Part shown: positions 35,193 to 44,522 of the stretch, piece after piece
Position numbering within the stretch: position 1 is the first letter of the stretch
Layout of the letters: every line of letters starts with the position of its first letter
NCBI GenBank assembly: GCA_913061095.1
Contig: CAJXVM010000006.1
Coordinates: 159,962 to 223,961 of the forward strand
Length of the DNA: 64,000 nt
Source: an uncultured Ignavibacteria bacterium
Lineage (GTDB): Bacteria > Bacteroidota > Ignavibacteria > SZUA-365
Direction: 5' to 3'
Position numbers and translations under genes: made by a program
The notes under the pieces: model-generated
Seen by the model: the letters and a program-made list of their open reading frames with translations, nothing else
Database searches by the model: none
What the model was told of the DNA's origin: nothing

Positions 35193-35338
35193 TGCATCGG
35201 GAGAAAATCGAGGGGTGGAGAATCGAGTATTACGAGCGTCGCCCGCACAGCTCTCTGGGCGACCGGACGCCGGAAGAATTTGCCAAATCGGCAATGTTAC
35301 AAGGCCGAAAAATTCACTATTTGGCTGGTACAGTTTAA
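35192..35338 (+). pseudogene. IS3-family transposase (OrfB) C-terminal remnant
   Basis: The frame reads [20 protein letters not shown] followed by [12 protein letters not shown], the standard end of IS3-type integrase-like transposases (YNxxRPHxxLGxxTPxEF). Only about 48 codons remain, with the DDE catalytic part gone. The sequence after the stop, AAGGGGAGCC, may be the IS end. Marks an old insertion inside the defence block. Confidence 0.8.
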
Positions 35339-35503
35339 GGGGAGCCCTCAATCCCAAAAGAACGAACATATCCGAAGTAGAGTGTGCAGGGATCCACTAT
35401 CGCCGAATCAGTTAAGATGAGAAGATCAAAAGCTGTGATACTTGTTGGGGATATGTGTGTCTTTGTTGCAACACCGAATAAAACAAGCGCTGTTCTAATG
35501 ACG
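35339..35503. other. Non-coding spacer after the IS remnant
   Basis: 165 bp without a supportable gene. It starts with a possible IS terminal sequence and turns AT-rich toward the membrane-protein gene. No repeats or hairpins of note. Confidence 0.4.
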
Positions 35504-35911
35504 TTATATCACCCGTACATATAGCGCATACAGTAATGCTATCATACCAAAAAATAACGATGCTAACTTTGAATAATATAAATTTTTAACTGTTTTTCTG
35601 ATTTTTTTTGGAGTTCTTACAACCGTATCCTCAGTCAGTTTATCACCATTAGCCTTCGCCTCTTCCCCTATTCGCTCAATATGATCCTCATATACCTTTG
35701 CACCAATCGCATAATGTGCCAAGTCAAGTCCCAGCGCGATAATAAAGCCAATAAGCGGCAAAATCATATCACGAGGGATCATAAGTTCATCCTTCGTAAT
35801 AACACAGAACACCCACACGATTCCTATTCCCGAGAATGATACGTTCCTGATTCCGGCGCTTGTGGCTTCGGTATAATAGTAATACGCATCAGTAACTTGC
35901 TTCAGTTTCAT
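35504..35911 (-). CDS. Small membrane protein of unknown function
   Basis: 135 aa. Three hydrophobic helices are visible: SFSGIGIVWVFCVI, DMILPLIGFIIALGLDLAHYAI and ASLFFGMIALLYALYVRVI, with a charged cytoplasmic loop of about 45 residues between the last two (EEAKANGDKLTEDTVVRTPKK). Base composition is clearly more AT-rich than the chromosome, a sign of transfer. Membrane proteins of this size in defence islands sometimes act as effectors, but nothing here proves it. It is followed upstream by the histone-like gene on the same strand. Confidence 0.6.
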   Translation of the reverse strand: MKLKQVTDAYYYYTEATSAGIRNVSFSGIGIVWVFCVITKDELMIPRDMILPLIGFIIALGLDLAHYAIGAKVYEDHIERIGEEAKANGDKLTEDTVVRTPKKIRKTVKNLYYSKLASLFFGMIALLYALYVRVI

Positions 35912-35934
35912 GAAACTACTACTCCATTAGTTAG

Positions 35935-36423
35935 CTAGTCATATCTTGGCCCTGTGATCAAATCATCATCATCTTCTTCATCTTCATCATCGTATGGCGG
36001 CAATTCAAATTCATCGGATGGCCTAGGTGGCTTTTTCAGCAATGTTATGAGTGCGGCTCTCTGCTTCTTTGGCAAATGCACCCTCATTCCCCTCCCCTTC
36101 ATCTCTGCCGCTTTAACTACTTTAGCTTTAAGAACGCGGCCAGGTTTTATCTCAAGGACGATCCGCTTACTCCCGATTTCGACCTCGGTCCACTTCTTCT
36201 TCACTGCTGTCCTCTTCGGTGCCGCCTTCTTCGCAGTAGCCTTTTTCGGCGTACCTTTCTTGACAGCCTTCTTCGGTGCCGCCTTTTTCGCAGCAGCTTT
36301 TTTCGGCGTACCTTTCTTGACAGCCTTTTTCTGTGCCGCCTTCTTCGCAGCAACCTTTTTCGGCGCGGCTTTCTTCGCGACTTTTTTCGGTGCGGTTTTG
36401 CTAGACGCGTTTTTTTTCGCCAT
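35935..36423 (-). CDS. Histone H1-like lysine/alanine-repeat protein with acidic tail
   Basis: 162 aa. Residues 1-75 are an AKKAAPKK-type basic repeat typical of bacterial histone H1/Hc1 proteins, including a 19-aa unit (KKAVKKGTPKK plus AAAKKAAP) repeated in tandem with a 57-bp DNA period (36247 and 36304). Residues 76-130 form a small folded-looking domain (IGSKRIVLEIKPGRVLKAKVV, GMRVHLPKKQRAALITLLKK). The last 30 residues are strongly acidic (PPYDDEDEEDDDD). It should bind DNA through the basic arm, while the acidic tail may mask it or bind partners. Possibly nucleoid compaction of element DNA or an anti-restriction factor; inference only. Confidence 0.75.
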   Translation of the reverse strand: MAKKNASSKTAPKKVAKKAAPKKVAAKKAAQKKAVKKGTPKKAAAKKAAPKKAVKKGTPKKATAKKAAPKRTAVKKKWTEVEIGSKRIVLEIKPGRVLKAKVVKAAEMKGRGMRVHLPKKQRAALITLLKKPPRPSDEFELPPYDDEDEEDDDDLITGPRYD

Positions 36424-36552
36424 GGATCATACTCCTTCAATTAGAACGCAGAAACAACTATTGATGCAATATGCCAGTCACCACTACCATCAGATGTATA
36501 TACGCACAACTGATTGGCGCTCATTCGGATCAAGAAAAGCGTAGACTACTCT

Positions 36553-39500
36553 TTACTTCCACACATATAAGCTTCGCCCTTCGCCATAATACGCCTCATA
36601 CACATGGTCGTAAACCGCTAAGCAAGTCCTCTCGTACATCTCTTTCGTATAGGCCACGGGTAACGAATTATCGAGCTCGCGCTTAATCGTGACACGCACA
36701 GCCGCACGATATTGCTGGTACTTTCGCCAGTCAAGAACGAGTTTTTCCTCCTTGAGCAGAGCGAGCATGTCGCGGACAGCGGCCTTGATCTTCTTTTTAT
36801 CCGTCGCGGTGAGTTTCACCTCCGGCTTTATGAGCAGGTCGTAGATGGCCAGTTCCTCCTCACTGAGGTCCTCTCGCACGTGCCGCTGCTTTTCCTCCTG
36901 TAACGCCTGGGCGAGCTTCATCAGCTCGGCAAAGAAATCCTCAACATTTCTGCTGCCCGCGTTATACTCCGCGACCAGTTCCTCAAAGCGCTTGAGGTAG
37001 TCCATGCGCTCCTGGTTCTGCTTTACCATGACGCCGAGTGTGCGGTCAATGGCGTTGCGCAGGCGGGTGGTCATCGTGTTCTTTTTGCCCTTCTCAAACT
37101 TCTCGCGCAGGGTGTCAAAATCGATTCCCGATAGATCCACACGTTTGGGTTCATCGCCCTCAGCCACACCGGGAATGGTGAATCCCTTCGGCGAGATCGA
37201 GTGGTCCAAGAGCTCCTCGATACTGCGCAGAACATCGGTGATGTCGCGTTCGTCGACTTCCCCGCTTTCCATCCGCATCATTTTTCGTATTTCGAGGATG
37301 GCGCCCACGACTGGGGCCACATCATTCGCACGGGGATCGGGCAGGAAGGACTTGAAGATGAGCCGCAAATCGCCCGAGAGCGTATAGTATTCTTTCTTCG
37401 TGTCGTCAGAGGCGAGCAGCATCTCAGTAGCGGATTTCAGCAGCGGCAGCTTGGCCATACCCTCAGCCCGCACGACCTCATAGATGTCGAAACCGCGATC
37501 TGCGGTGAATGTCTCTACTCGTTCAATGCCCGCGAGCAGATCCTGGTAAAGCGCGTCCTTGTCCTTGATGGGACGATCGCCGCCTTTGGGACCACCGCCG
37601 TAAACCGCAAGAGCCTTCTCAAGGTTGCGGAAAACGCCGACGTAATCGACAATGATGCCGCTCTTTTTCTCACCCCATACCCGGTTGGCCCGGGCAATTG
37701 TCTGCATCAGCGTGTGGTTGCGCATGGGCTTGTCGAGGTAGATCGTTGAGCATGACGGCACGTCAAATCCCGTCATCCACATTGCGCAGACAAACACGAG
37801 TCGGAGGGGATCGTCGGGATCCTTGAATTTCGTGGCGAGGTCCTCGTCGTTCATGCGCTTTCGGTGTTGTGCGATGTCAACGCCCTTCTCCTTCATCTCT
37901 GCTATTTCGTTCTGGCCCTGCGATACCACGACGGCCATGTCCGTCTCCTTCATGTAGCTCACCAGCTCGGACTTGCGCACATACTCCTCATCCTTCGCCG
38001 CATTCATTCGCGCCGTCTGCGAGGACAGTTCCAGCTCCCAATAGCGGTGCACCTTGTCATACATCTTCACTGCAGTCGCCTTGTCGATGCAGACGACCAT
38101 GCCCTTGCCCTTGAAACCCCGTCCCACGAAATGCTGCACGATGTCCCGGGCGACCGTGTCCAGACGGTCTTCCCGCGTGATGATGTGATACTCCCGGGCG
38201 AACTCCCGCTCGAGCTTTTTCTCCTGCTCGTCGTTCAGCTCGGCTTCCTCAAGCAACCGCTCCATATCCTCGTTCAGGTTCTCGTTGCCCACCTCCATCT
38301 CGGGGATACGGTTTTCATAGAACAGCGGCACCGTGGCATTGTCTTCAATGCTCTGGCGGAAATTGTAGACGCTGACGTAATCGCCGAACACCTCGCGCGT
38401 GCGCTCCTCGCCGACAATGAGCGGTGTGCCCGTGAATGCAATGAATGATGCATTAGGAAGAGCAGTGCGCATGTTCATCGCCAGCGTATCGTACTGGCTG
38501 CGGTGAGCCTCGTCGGTAATGACAATGATGTCGTCACGCTCGGAGAGTACGGGATGCGGGCCGTTGTCCGTGCGGAACTTGTGAATGATGGTGAATATGT
38601 AGCGGTGGTCCTCCTTCAGCAGTTCTCGGAGATGAGCACCGCTCTTCGCGTGCGTTTCCTTCTCGCCCACGACGCCAGCCGCCTGAAAATTGCGGTAGAT
38701 CTGGTCATCCAGCTCAAGGCGGTCGGTGACGATCACAAATGTCCAGTTACCCGTCAGTTTGCGCATGACCTTCTGGGCGAAGAAAATCATGGACATGCTC
38801 TTTCCGCTGCCCTGCGTATGCCAGAAGACACCGAGGCGGCCTTTCTGGTGTCGTATGTCTCGTACCTTCTCGATCGCATTGGTGACGCCGAGGTACTGGT
38901 GGTTCTTCGCCACGATTTTCGCCGTTCCGCCGCGGATGGCCTGAAACAATGTGAAGTTCTCCACGATGTCGAGTAGGCGGCGTTTTTCGCAGACACCGCG
39001 AATCATCGTCTCCAGCGACACGACCCCTGCTTCCTCCTCGTCACTGATCTTTTTCCACTCGGCGAAGTGCTCCCATTCCGATGTCATGCTCCCGACGAGG
39101 CTGTCAATCCCGTTTGACAGGATGATAACGGCGTTGTACCAGAAGAGCTGGGGGATGGTGTCCTTGTAGTCCTTGAGGTTGCCAGTGTACGCATGGGTGA
39201 TGTCGACATGCGGCGCCTTCAGTTCGACGAGCACCAGCGGAATGCCGTTGACGAATCCGATGAGGTCAGGACGTCGGGTATAGTTCTCGCCCGTGATCCA
39301 CATCTGCGCACAGAGCAGGAAGTCGTTGTTCTCGGGATTATCCCAGTCGATGATGCGCACGGTTTCGATGGTCTCCCCACCGTCGTCTTCCGAGCGGAGC
39401 GTGACACGCACACCGTCTTTGATGAGGTCGTAGACATCCTGATTCGCCTTCTCCAAGCTCATCGCGCTGCGCCCCTCTGTGAGGCTCTCAATGGCTTCCT

Positions 39501-39717
39501 GGAGAGCTTCCGCGGGCAGATCGGGATTCAGCTGTTGAAGCGCGGGCAAGAGATGTGAAACGAGGATGACGTCGCCCTTCTCCTCGCGTCCAAGCGGACT
39601 GCCTCCCGGGACCTCGAACTCGTTGTAGCAGTCCATGACTGCCCACCCAAGAGCGGCGAATTCATCGATGGCGGGTTTCTCGACGAGAGAGTCTTCCGTG
39701 TAGCCGACAGGGGTCAT
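36553..39717 (-). CDS. hsdR: Type I restriction enzyme, R subunit
   Basis: 1054 aa motor-nuclease of an EcoKI-like complex; cleaves unmethylated DNA after ATP-driven translocation. N-terminal PD-(D/E)XK nuclease: RRPDLIGFVNGIPLVLVELKAP (D...ExK, about residues 150-172). SF2 helicase motifs: Walker A HTQGSGKSMSM, TDRLELDDQ, DEAH box ITDEAHRSQ, SFIAFTGTPL, then VVCIDKATAV, MWMTGFDVPSC and QTIARANRVW. The C-terminal helical region contacts the methylase. Last gene of hsdM-hsdS-hsdR; 20 bp separate it from hsdS. Intact, so the system should be functional if all subunits are expressed. Confidence 0.95.
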   Translation of the reverse strand: MTPVGYTEDSLVEKPAIDEFAALGWAVMDCYNEFEVPGGSPLGREEKGDVILVSHLLPALQQLNPDLPAEALQEAIESLTEGRSAMSLEKANQDVYDLIKDGVRVTLRSEDDGGETIETVRIIDWDNPENNDFLLCAQMWITGENYTRRPDLIGFVNGIPLVLVELKAPHVDITHAYTGNLKDYKDTIPQLFWYNAVIILSNGIDSLVGSMTSEWEHFAEWKKISDEEEAGVVSLETMIRGVCEKRRLLDIVENFTLFQAIRGGTAKIVAKNHQYLGVTNAIEKVRDIRHQKGRLGVFWHTQGSGKSMSMIFFAQKVMRKLTGNWTFVIVTDRLELDDQIYRNFQAAGVVGEKETHAKSGAHLRELLKEDHRYIFTIIHKFRTDNGPHPVLSERDDIIVITDEAHRSQYDTLAMNMRTALPNASFIAFTGTPLIVGEERTREVFGDYVSVYNFRQSIEDNATVPLFYENRIPEMEVGNENLNEDMERLLEEAELNDEQEKKLEREFAREYHIITREDRLDTVARDIVQHFVGRGFKGKGMVVCIDKATAVKMYDKVHRYWELELSSQTARMNAAKDEEYVRKSELVSYMKETDMAVVVSQGQNEIAEMKEKGVDIAQHRKRMNDEDLATKFKDPDDPLRLVFVCAMWMTGFDVPSCSTIYLDKPMRNHTLMQTIARANRVWGEKKSGIIVDYVGVFRNLEKALAVYGGGPKGGDRPIKDKDALYQDLLAGIERVETFTADRGFDIYEVVRAEGMAKLPLLKSATEMLLASDDTKKEYYTLSGDLRLIFKSFLPDPRANDVAPVVGAILEIRKMMRMESGEVDERDITDVLRSIEELLDHSISPKGFTIPGVAEGDEPKRVDLSGIDFDTLREKFEKGKKNTMTTRLRNAIDRTLGVMVKQNQERMDYLKRFEELVAEYNAGSRNVEDFFAELMKLAQALQEEKQRHVREDLSEEELAIYDLLIKPEVKLTATDKKKIKAAVRDMLALLKEEKLVLDWRKYQQYRAAVRVTIKRELDNSLPVAYTKEMYERTCLAVYDHVYEAYYGEGRSLYVWK

Positions 39718-39737
39718 GCTTCACCTATATATGGATT

Positions 39738-41507
39738 CTACGAAATGCGCCGCAGGAGCTCGCCCTCCCGCTGCAGGATACCCCGGCGGATGGCCGTGCG
39801 TATCGCGCCCTTCATCGCCTCCTCAGCATGCGAAGTGAGACGTTGGAAGCCAAGATGCACCAGCACCTCGCGCATGAGGTCCTCGTCCGTTGTGACGCCG
39901 TTCTTGCGCATGCAGGACGTGATGGATGCGATCAGCACCTCGCGGTCGTGGGACTGGAGGTTGGGAGCGGTGAGCCACAGGGAGCCGTCACGATCCTCCA
40001 GAACACCGCGGCGGATTGCCGCATTGACACCGCCCGTGATGGCCTTCGCCACGCGCTTGCCCAGGCGGGTGTATCCCAGCTCAACCGAGGTCGCCTTCAT
40101 GAGGTCCTCGCGGTCCAGTCTCATGGCCGCACCGAAAGCCTGGCGGATGGCGGCGATGATGGCCTCGGTGGTGATGTCCGTGGGCGGGGTATCCTTCGTC
40201 GTCAGTTGCGGCAGCTTGGGCTCCGCGCGTACACTCACTTTCGGCGGCGTCACCCTTGGTTCGCTGACCGGCGGCGGTGGAGGCGCGGGGAGCACGTCTG
40301 CCTCGGGCACCTCGATGTCCAGCTCACTCACATCCAGCTCACCGGAGATGAGGCGCGGGAGAAGGAGGTCGCGAGTTCGGCGAAGGTTCTCATTTTGGCG
40401 TTCTAGGTTCAGCCGCATCTCATTCAATTTCACTGCGTAACTGTCGTACGCATTGAGAATGAAATCCGCGGGTCTAAGAACGTTCAGCGTGTAGGCCTGC
40501 CGCCGACTTAGGCCAGGAACAGCTGCATCGCTATTGATAAAGTGCAAACCGTTGAGAGTGTGAAAAACGTAGGTGAGGGGGAGATCGGTTTCCACATAGT
40601 AGACGGTGTCAATAGGAAAAAAATCCACATCTGAATAATGAACAGCACCCACATTACCTTTCCTCCCAAGAATGATTGCGGGACCGTCGACGAGTGCTTC
40701 ATTGTGATAACCGACTATGCCACTTGATCCATAGACAGGTACATCACCAGGCTGCCGGTCCTCTGATTTTAATGCCTTGCCGTATGCCAAGGTTATGACA
40801 TTTTCAAATTTCACCACCTCCCACCCCTCCGGTATCGGTCCCAGCGGGGAGTCCACCATGCGCACGTTCTCATGACCGGGGAAGCGGAAATGCACGAACC
40901 ACTCGCGGTAAAGGCGCTGGGCTATCTCCTCGAGGATCTTGATGCGGCGGAGGTTGTTCTCGATCAGGTCGTCGTAGGCGCTGAGGATGGCGGCGATTTT
41001 GCGCTGGGTGGGGAGAGGGGGTGCCGAGATCCACATTTTCCTTTGATTTGAAAGGCTGACATAGTCGGCCATATCGGTCAACCCTTTGATCTGTTCCAAC
41101 TGGCCAAGGCACTCATCTCCCTGCATCCAGTAGTACAGAAATCTGTTATGTAGAACCGAGTTATTGTGCACTCTCCAGTAGCATAATTGCGGAGAATACA
41201 CAAAGGGCGGCGTCCATGGTTGCACAAAGGCGAATCGACCGAATGTGCCCTTCGAGGTGAAAGTTACGTCACCGGGAACAGATAACTTATCTCCTGCTTT
41301 GGCAACACTTTCCGCACTGAGTATGTCGGCATCATCAAAATGGAATCCATTGTTGATATTCCCCGCTCGGGCAAACGGTAAGCCGCCCTCACCCATCTCA
41401 GAGTTTTTCGCACGATAGCCATCGCCAATTGATAAATGACCTTGTTTGATAAGGTCGCCTGCGTGCCAGTACGTCCAGCCCTTGATTTTAACCGATGGGA
41501 CACTCAT
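39738..41507 (-). CDS. hsdS: Type I restriction-modification specificity subunit with extra C-terminal winged-helix-like repeats
   Basis: 589 aa; typical HsdS is about 400-450. Two target recognition domains separated by coiled-coil conserved regions are visible ([33 protein letters not shown]; later [25 protein letters not shown]). After a Pro-rich linker (about residues 405-430) come two copies of a roughly 70-aa helical unit: [13 protein letters not shown]...[14 protein letters not shown]...RRGVLE and [12 protein letters not shown]...[14 protein letters not shown]...RRGILQ. These resemble the DUF3320-type winged-helix repeats found at ends of DNA-processing proteins. Starts inside the hsdM stop (4-bp overlap), showing coupling. 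TRDs define target sequence, not predictable here. Confidence 0.9.
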   Translation of the reverse strand: MSVPSVKIKGWTYWHAGDLIKQGHLSIGDGYRAKNSEMGEGGLPFARAGNINNGFHFDDADILSAESVAKAGDKLSVPGDVTFTSKGTFGRFAFVQPWTPPFVYSPQLCYWRVHNNSVLHNRFLYYWMQGDECLGQLEQIKGLTDMADYVSLSNQRKMWISAPPLPTQRKIAAILSAYDDLIENNLRRIKILEEIAQRLYREWFVHFRFPGHENVRMVDSPLGPIPEGWEVVKFENVITLAYGKALKSEDRQPGDVPVYGSSGIVGYHNEALVDGPAIILGRKGNVGAVHYSDVDFFPIDTVYYVETDLPLTYVFHTLNGLHFINSDAAVPGLSRRQAYTLNVLRPADFILNAYDSYAVKLNEMRLNLERQNENLRRTRDLLLPRLISGELDVSELDIEVPEADVLPAPPPPPVSEPRVTPPKVSVRAEPKLPQLTTKDTPPTDITTEAIIAAIRQAFGAAMRLDREDLMKATSVELGYTRLGKRVAKAITGGVNAAIRRGVLEDRDGSLWLTAPNLQSHDREVLIASITSCMRKNGVTTDEDLMREVLVHLGFQRLTSHAEEAMKGAIRTAIRRGILQREGELLRRIS

Positions 41508-43063
41508 AGAATGCGACCAAAGTTTTCAGTGAGCCTTCGCTCCAAGTCATGTGCCTCATCAGTCAAGCTCTCGAATTCTTCATGCAAATCAACTATCCGT
41601 TCTTGAAACTCCACCTGGTCAATTTTCTCCCCTGGTGCCACGCCCACGTACCTTCCGGGATTCAGTGAATAGCCTTGGGTCTCGACATCAGCAACCGTCA
41701 CCACCTTGCACAGCCCGGGTAAGTCCGCGTACTTCAGGTCCTTAAAAACCTCGCGTGTCTTCTCCAGTCCGCCGTACAGGTCGTCAGGCTCCTCACCGCG
41801 GTACAGTCGTACGATATTCGCGATGAACTCGCCCTGTGCTGGCGTGAAGTCCCTGTGCGCCCGGTCGAGCTGACTGTAGATGTTGCGGGCGTCGATGAAG
41901 AGCACCGTTTTCTCCCGCGGTGTGCCCTTCTTGCCCTTGTCCAAGAACCACAGTGTGCACGGCAGGCTGACAGTGTAGAAAAACTTACTCCCGATGGACA
42001 CCATGACATCCACCAGCCCGTCCTCGATCATCTGGCGGCGCACCTCTAGATCAGAGGCTCGCGCATCCGCCGCGGAGTTGGCCATGACAAAGCCCGCCCG
42101 CCCGTGTGCGCTCAGTGAGCTGGCAAAGATCTGGATCCATAGGTAATTCGCATTGTCCGTGCGCGGGAGGCCGTAGGGGAAGCGCGGATCGTCGACGAGG
42201 CGATCCTTCTCCACCTTGCTCACGTTGAAGGGTGGGTTGGCCATGACGAAGTCGAACTTGCCCACGCTCTTGTGCAGATCCTCGTAGTAGGTATTCCCCT
42301 GCCGTATATCTCCCGAGAGCCCATGGACCGCGAGGTTCATCTTACATAGGCGCACGGTGGAATCCACACGCTCCTGTCCATAAACGCTCAGCGTGCCTCG
42401 CTTCTTGTGCTCGTCACGGAACCGGGCGCTCTGAACGAACATACCACCACTGCCAGATGCCGGGTCGTAGATCTTTCCCTTATACGGCTCGATGATGTCG
42501 ACGATGAGTTTCACTATCGACGTCGGCGTGAAGAACTCGCCACCCTTCGCCCCTTCGGTTGCCGCAAACTTGGCGAGAAAGTATTCGTAGATCTTCCCAA
42601 AGGCGTCACCCTCGATGTCCATGGGGATGGATGACATGATCTTGAACATCTCCTTAAGCGTCCGGTTTTCCATTTTGTTGAAAACCTTTGGAAGAACGTC
42701 CTTCAGGTCCGGATTTTGCTGCTCGATGGCCGTCATAGCATCACTCACTGCTTTGGCCAAGTTGCTTCCTTCGGGCAACGTGAGCAGGTAATGGAAACGC
42801 GCCGTTTCGGGCAGGAACAGTACGCCGGCGTCAAGAAAGTCATCGCGCTCTATGCCGGATCGACGACCAGTACTTTTCACCTGCAGTTCCTCCTTGGCCT
42901 GCGTGAACACATGATCGGCGTATCGGAGGAAGATGAGTCCCAGCACCGGGGCCTCAAATTCTGCGGGTTTGAGCTTGGCGCTCGCCCACAGCGTATTGGC
43001 GGCTTCCCAGAGCTTCCGCTCGAGCTCGCCATTGGAGTTGGGGGATTTTTCAGTCCAGTGCAT
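41504..43063 (-). CDS. hsdM: Type I restriction-modification methylase subunit
   Basis: About 519 aa N6-adenine methyltransferase. N-terminal HsdM_N helical domain ([33 protein letters not shown]), then AdoMet motif I ([14 protein letters not shown]) and catalytic motif IV NPPFN (MANPPFNVS). ATG 43061-43063 follows an AAAGGA ribosome site; the open frame continues 25 codons upstream but that part overlaps the end of the abortive-infection gene and is not conserved-looking. First subunit of the hsdMSR operon and only 13 bp after the putAbiC-type gene, implying one transcript for five genes. Confidence 0.95.
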   Translation of the reverse strand: MHWTEKSPNSNGELERKLWEAANTLWASAKLKPAEFEAPVLGLIFLRYADHVFTQAKEELQVKSTGRRSGIERDDFLDAGVLFLPETARFHYLLTLPEGSNLAKAVSDAMTAIEQQNPDLKDVLPKVFNKMENRTLKEMFKIMSSIPMDIEGDAFGKIYEYFLAKFAATEGAKGGEFFTPTSIVKLIVDIIEPYKGKIYDPASGSGGMFVQSARFRDEHKKRGTLSVYGQERVDSTVRLCKMNLAVHGLSGDIRQGNTYYEDLHKSVGKFDFVMANPPFNVSKVEKDRLVDDPRFPYGLPRTDNANYLWIQIFASSLSAHGRAGFVMANSAADARASDLEVRRQMIEDGLVDVMVSIGSKFFYTVSLPCTLWFLDKGKKGTPREKTVLFIDARNIYSQLDRAHRDFTPAQGEFIANIVRLYRGEEPDDLYGGLEKTREVFKDLKYADLPGLCKVVTVADVETQGYSLNPGRYVGVAPGEKIDQVEFQERIVDLHEEFESLTDEAHDLERRLTENFGRIL

Positions 43064-43076
43064 GGCGTCCTTTCTA

Positions 43077-43820
43077 TCAGCGAGATTTGTCTTGATGTAC
43101 CGACGCAGGAAGTAGTTCAATGTCAGCGGGATCCGCAAGCTTCGACTGGTCCATGTGCTTCAGCAATGTGTAGCGTCCGACGAGGCGCAGCATTCCCTTT
43201 TTTCCGTGGTCGGAGACGCAGTTGTAGTAAAGCAGGCACAGCTCCGCGTTGGACATGTGCGCGCGGATGATGTTGGTGTATTTCTTCTTGGAATTGACTG
43301 CGGAGTCGTCCACCGTGGCGAGCAGATGATAGAGGCTGCGGAAATAAGGGCCGAGGATGTATTCTTTCTTGCTGTAGAACTGATCGTAGGTCTCCGCGAT
43401 TGATAAAGGCGATTCCCTCGCAAGGAGGTGACTCTTCAGCTTTTGGAAAAGGAAGCTCATGGCTTCTCTACCATCCTTTCGCGGGGAATTGGGATCGGAT
43501 GTTATGGGTACTGAGACATCATGAACTAGCCGAAGGTGGATATTGAGCATATTGAAAAATAGGGTTTCGAACCGCAGCGCATTGGTTTCCTCTTGCTGTT
43601 GTCCAAGGTCATGTTGCTGCTGGACCAAGGAGTAGATAATGACAATGAACGCAAGTCCAGAGAAAAGTGCCTCAGCGAATCCAAACATGCTGCCAAAGTC
43701 ACCCGGTGCCGATGAAGCTGAAGGCCAACCATAGTAGTAAGGGATGGCCCAATGACTTACGATCAGCGTCAGAAGGACGACTAGAGTACCTACCAGTACG
43801 AATCTACCTCGTTTGCCCAT
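43077..43820 (-). CDS. putAbiC-like phage abortive infection protein
   Basis: About 247 aa. Two TM helices near the N-terminus ([21 protein letters not shown] and [21 protein letters not shown]) with a short loop, then a Gln-rich coiled segment and a conserved helical block: [30 protein letters not shown] and [12 protein letters not shown]. This matches the 'putative phage abortive infection protein' family (putAbiC) carried by many restriction operons. Several starts are possible (43820, 43844, 43961); 43820 avoids long overlap with the upstream gene and has a weak GGAG/AGG site. Location between the secreted-repeat gene and hsdM suggests a back-up suicide function if restriction fails. Confidence 0.75.
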   Translation of the reverse strand: MGKRGRFVLVGTLVVLLTLIVSHWAIPYYYGWPSASSAPGDFGSMFGFAEALFSGLAFIVIIYSLVQQQHDLGQQQEETNALRFETLFFNMLNIHLRLVHDVSVPITSDPNSPRKDGREAMSFLFQKLKSHLLARESPLSIAETYDQFYSKKEYILGPYFRSLYHLLATVDDSAVNSKKKYTNIIRAHMSNAELCLLYYNCVSDHGKKGMLRLVGRYTLLKHMDQSKLADPADIELLPASVHQDKSR

Positions 43821-44265
43821 GACACCTATCTCCGTATTTTTCATGCTGCGAGCAATCGTCGCTCCCCATATTTGCCCAGCTTGAGCAGCGTTTGCCAGCC
43901 TTAATGGTTGCCTTGCATCGTTCGGAATCGGGCACAATCTGATGTTGCCAGCAGTAGCCACTCAACTCCTTCGTCCTCCGCGTGAAATGTGTCCCTTTCT
44001 TCGTTGCCGTCTTGCACTGTGTTCGTTCCTGCGTACGCGATGCCGTGGCTGTCTCGTGCCAATGCTCAGGCTCAATACTCTGGGCAACAGAATGGATTAC
44101 TTGCGATTCATGAATTGCTAGGGTCTTCGAATAATGATTCGTGCCGTCTGAGCCAGGGACTGGACTCTCCGCTCTCATCAATGGAGACAAGATCAGAAAG
44201 CAAGTAACAAGAACGAAGCGATACCAAAGAATGTCCGCCCAGCGTGCCCGCATGTGCCACCTCAT
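43804..44265 (-). CDS. Secreted protein with two CKxxTKKGxxC-type Cys/His repeats
   Basis: 153 aa (a second Met five residues in is the likelier start, MRARWADILW). Hydrophobic N-terminal segment (WYRFVLVTCFLILSPLM) looks like a signal or anchor. The C-terminal half has two similar units of about 30 aa: QCKTATKKGTHFTRRTKELSGYCWQH and RCKATIKAGKRCSSWANMGSDDCSQH. This is the small Cys/Cys/Cys/His pattern (DUF5763-like) thought to bind zinc. In the first unit the second Cys is replaced (THF), so it may be degenerate. Overlaps the putAbiC start by about 17 bp and heads the restriction operon. Confidence 0.55.
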   Translation of the reverse strand: MRWHMRARWADILWYRFVLVTCFLILSPLMRAESPVPGSDGTNHYSKTLAIHESQVIHSVAQSIEPEHWHETATASRTQERTQCKTATKKGTHFTRRTKELSGYCWQHQIVPDSERCKATIKAGKRCSSWANMGSDDCSQHEKYGDRCHGQTR

Positions 44266-44522
44266 GTGCTGGAAGCTGTACTATCAGGATAGACCCTGCC
44301 TCCAAAGAAGATCACCAAATCTGCAAATAAACACAAGGGGCTCCTGTGCTGCAGGAGTAGGAGCTTGACCTCAGGAAGTTTTCTACCCTTTGAAAACCGA
44401 GACCACGATCTCGATCACTATTCCCGTAACGTGGAGTGTCTTCCGAAAAAATCTAGTCCATGCAATCACTCTTGATTTTATTATTGATATATAAATATTA
44501 TCGGTAGTAATAGGAGGCCAAA
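44266..44522 (+). promoter_or_regulatory. AT-rich promoter region of the recombinase
   Basis: 257 bp without a gene. It contains a CTCCTG/CAGGAG hairpin near 44344-44358, then a strongly AT-rich stretch (44472-44505) with a TTGATT...TATAAA-like promoter, and an AGGAGG ribosome site at 44512-44517 just before the recombinase ATG. Confidence 0.45.

Noticed and set aside
35954..36544. 196-aa Ser/Phe-rich plus-strand frame
   Set aside because: Complement of the lysine-repeat histone-like gene; its poly-Ser and Phe-Phe pattern mirrors the AAG/GCC-rich codons.
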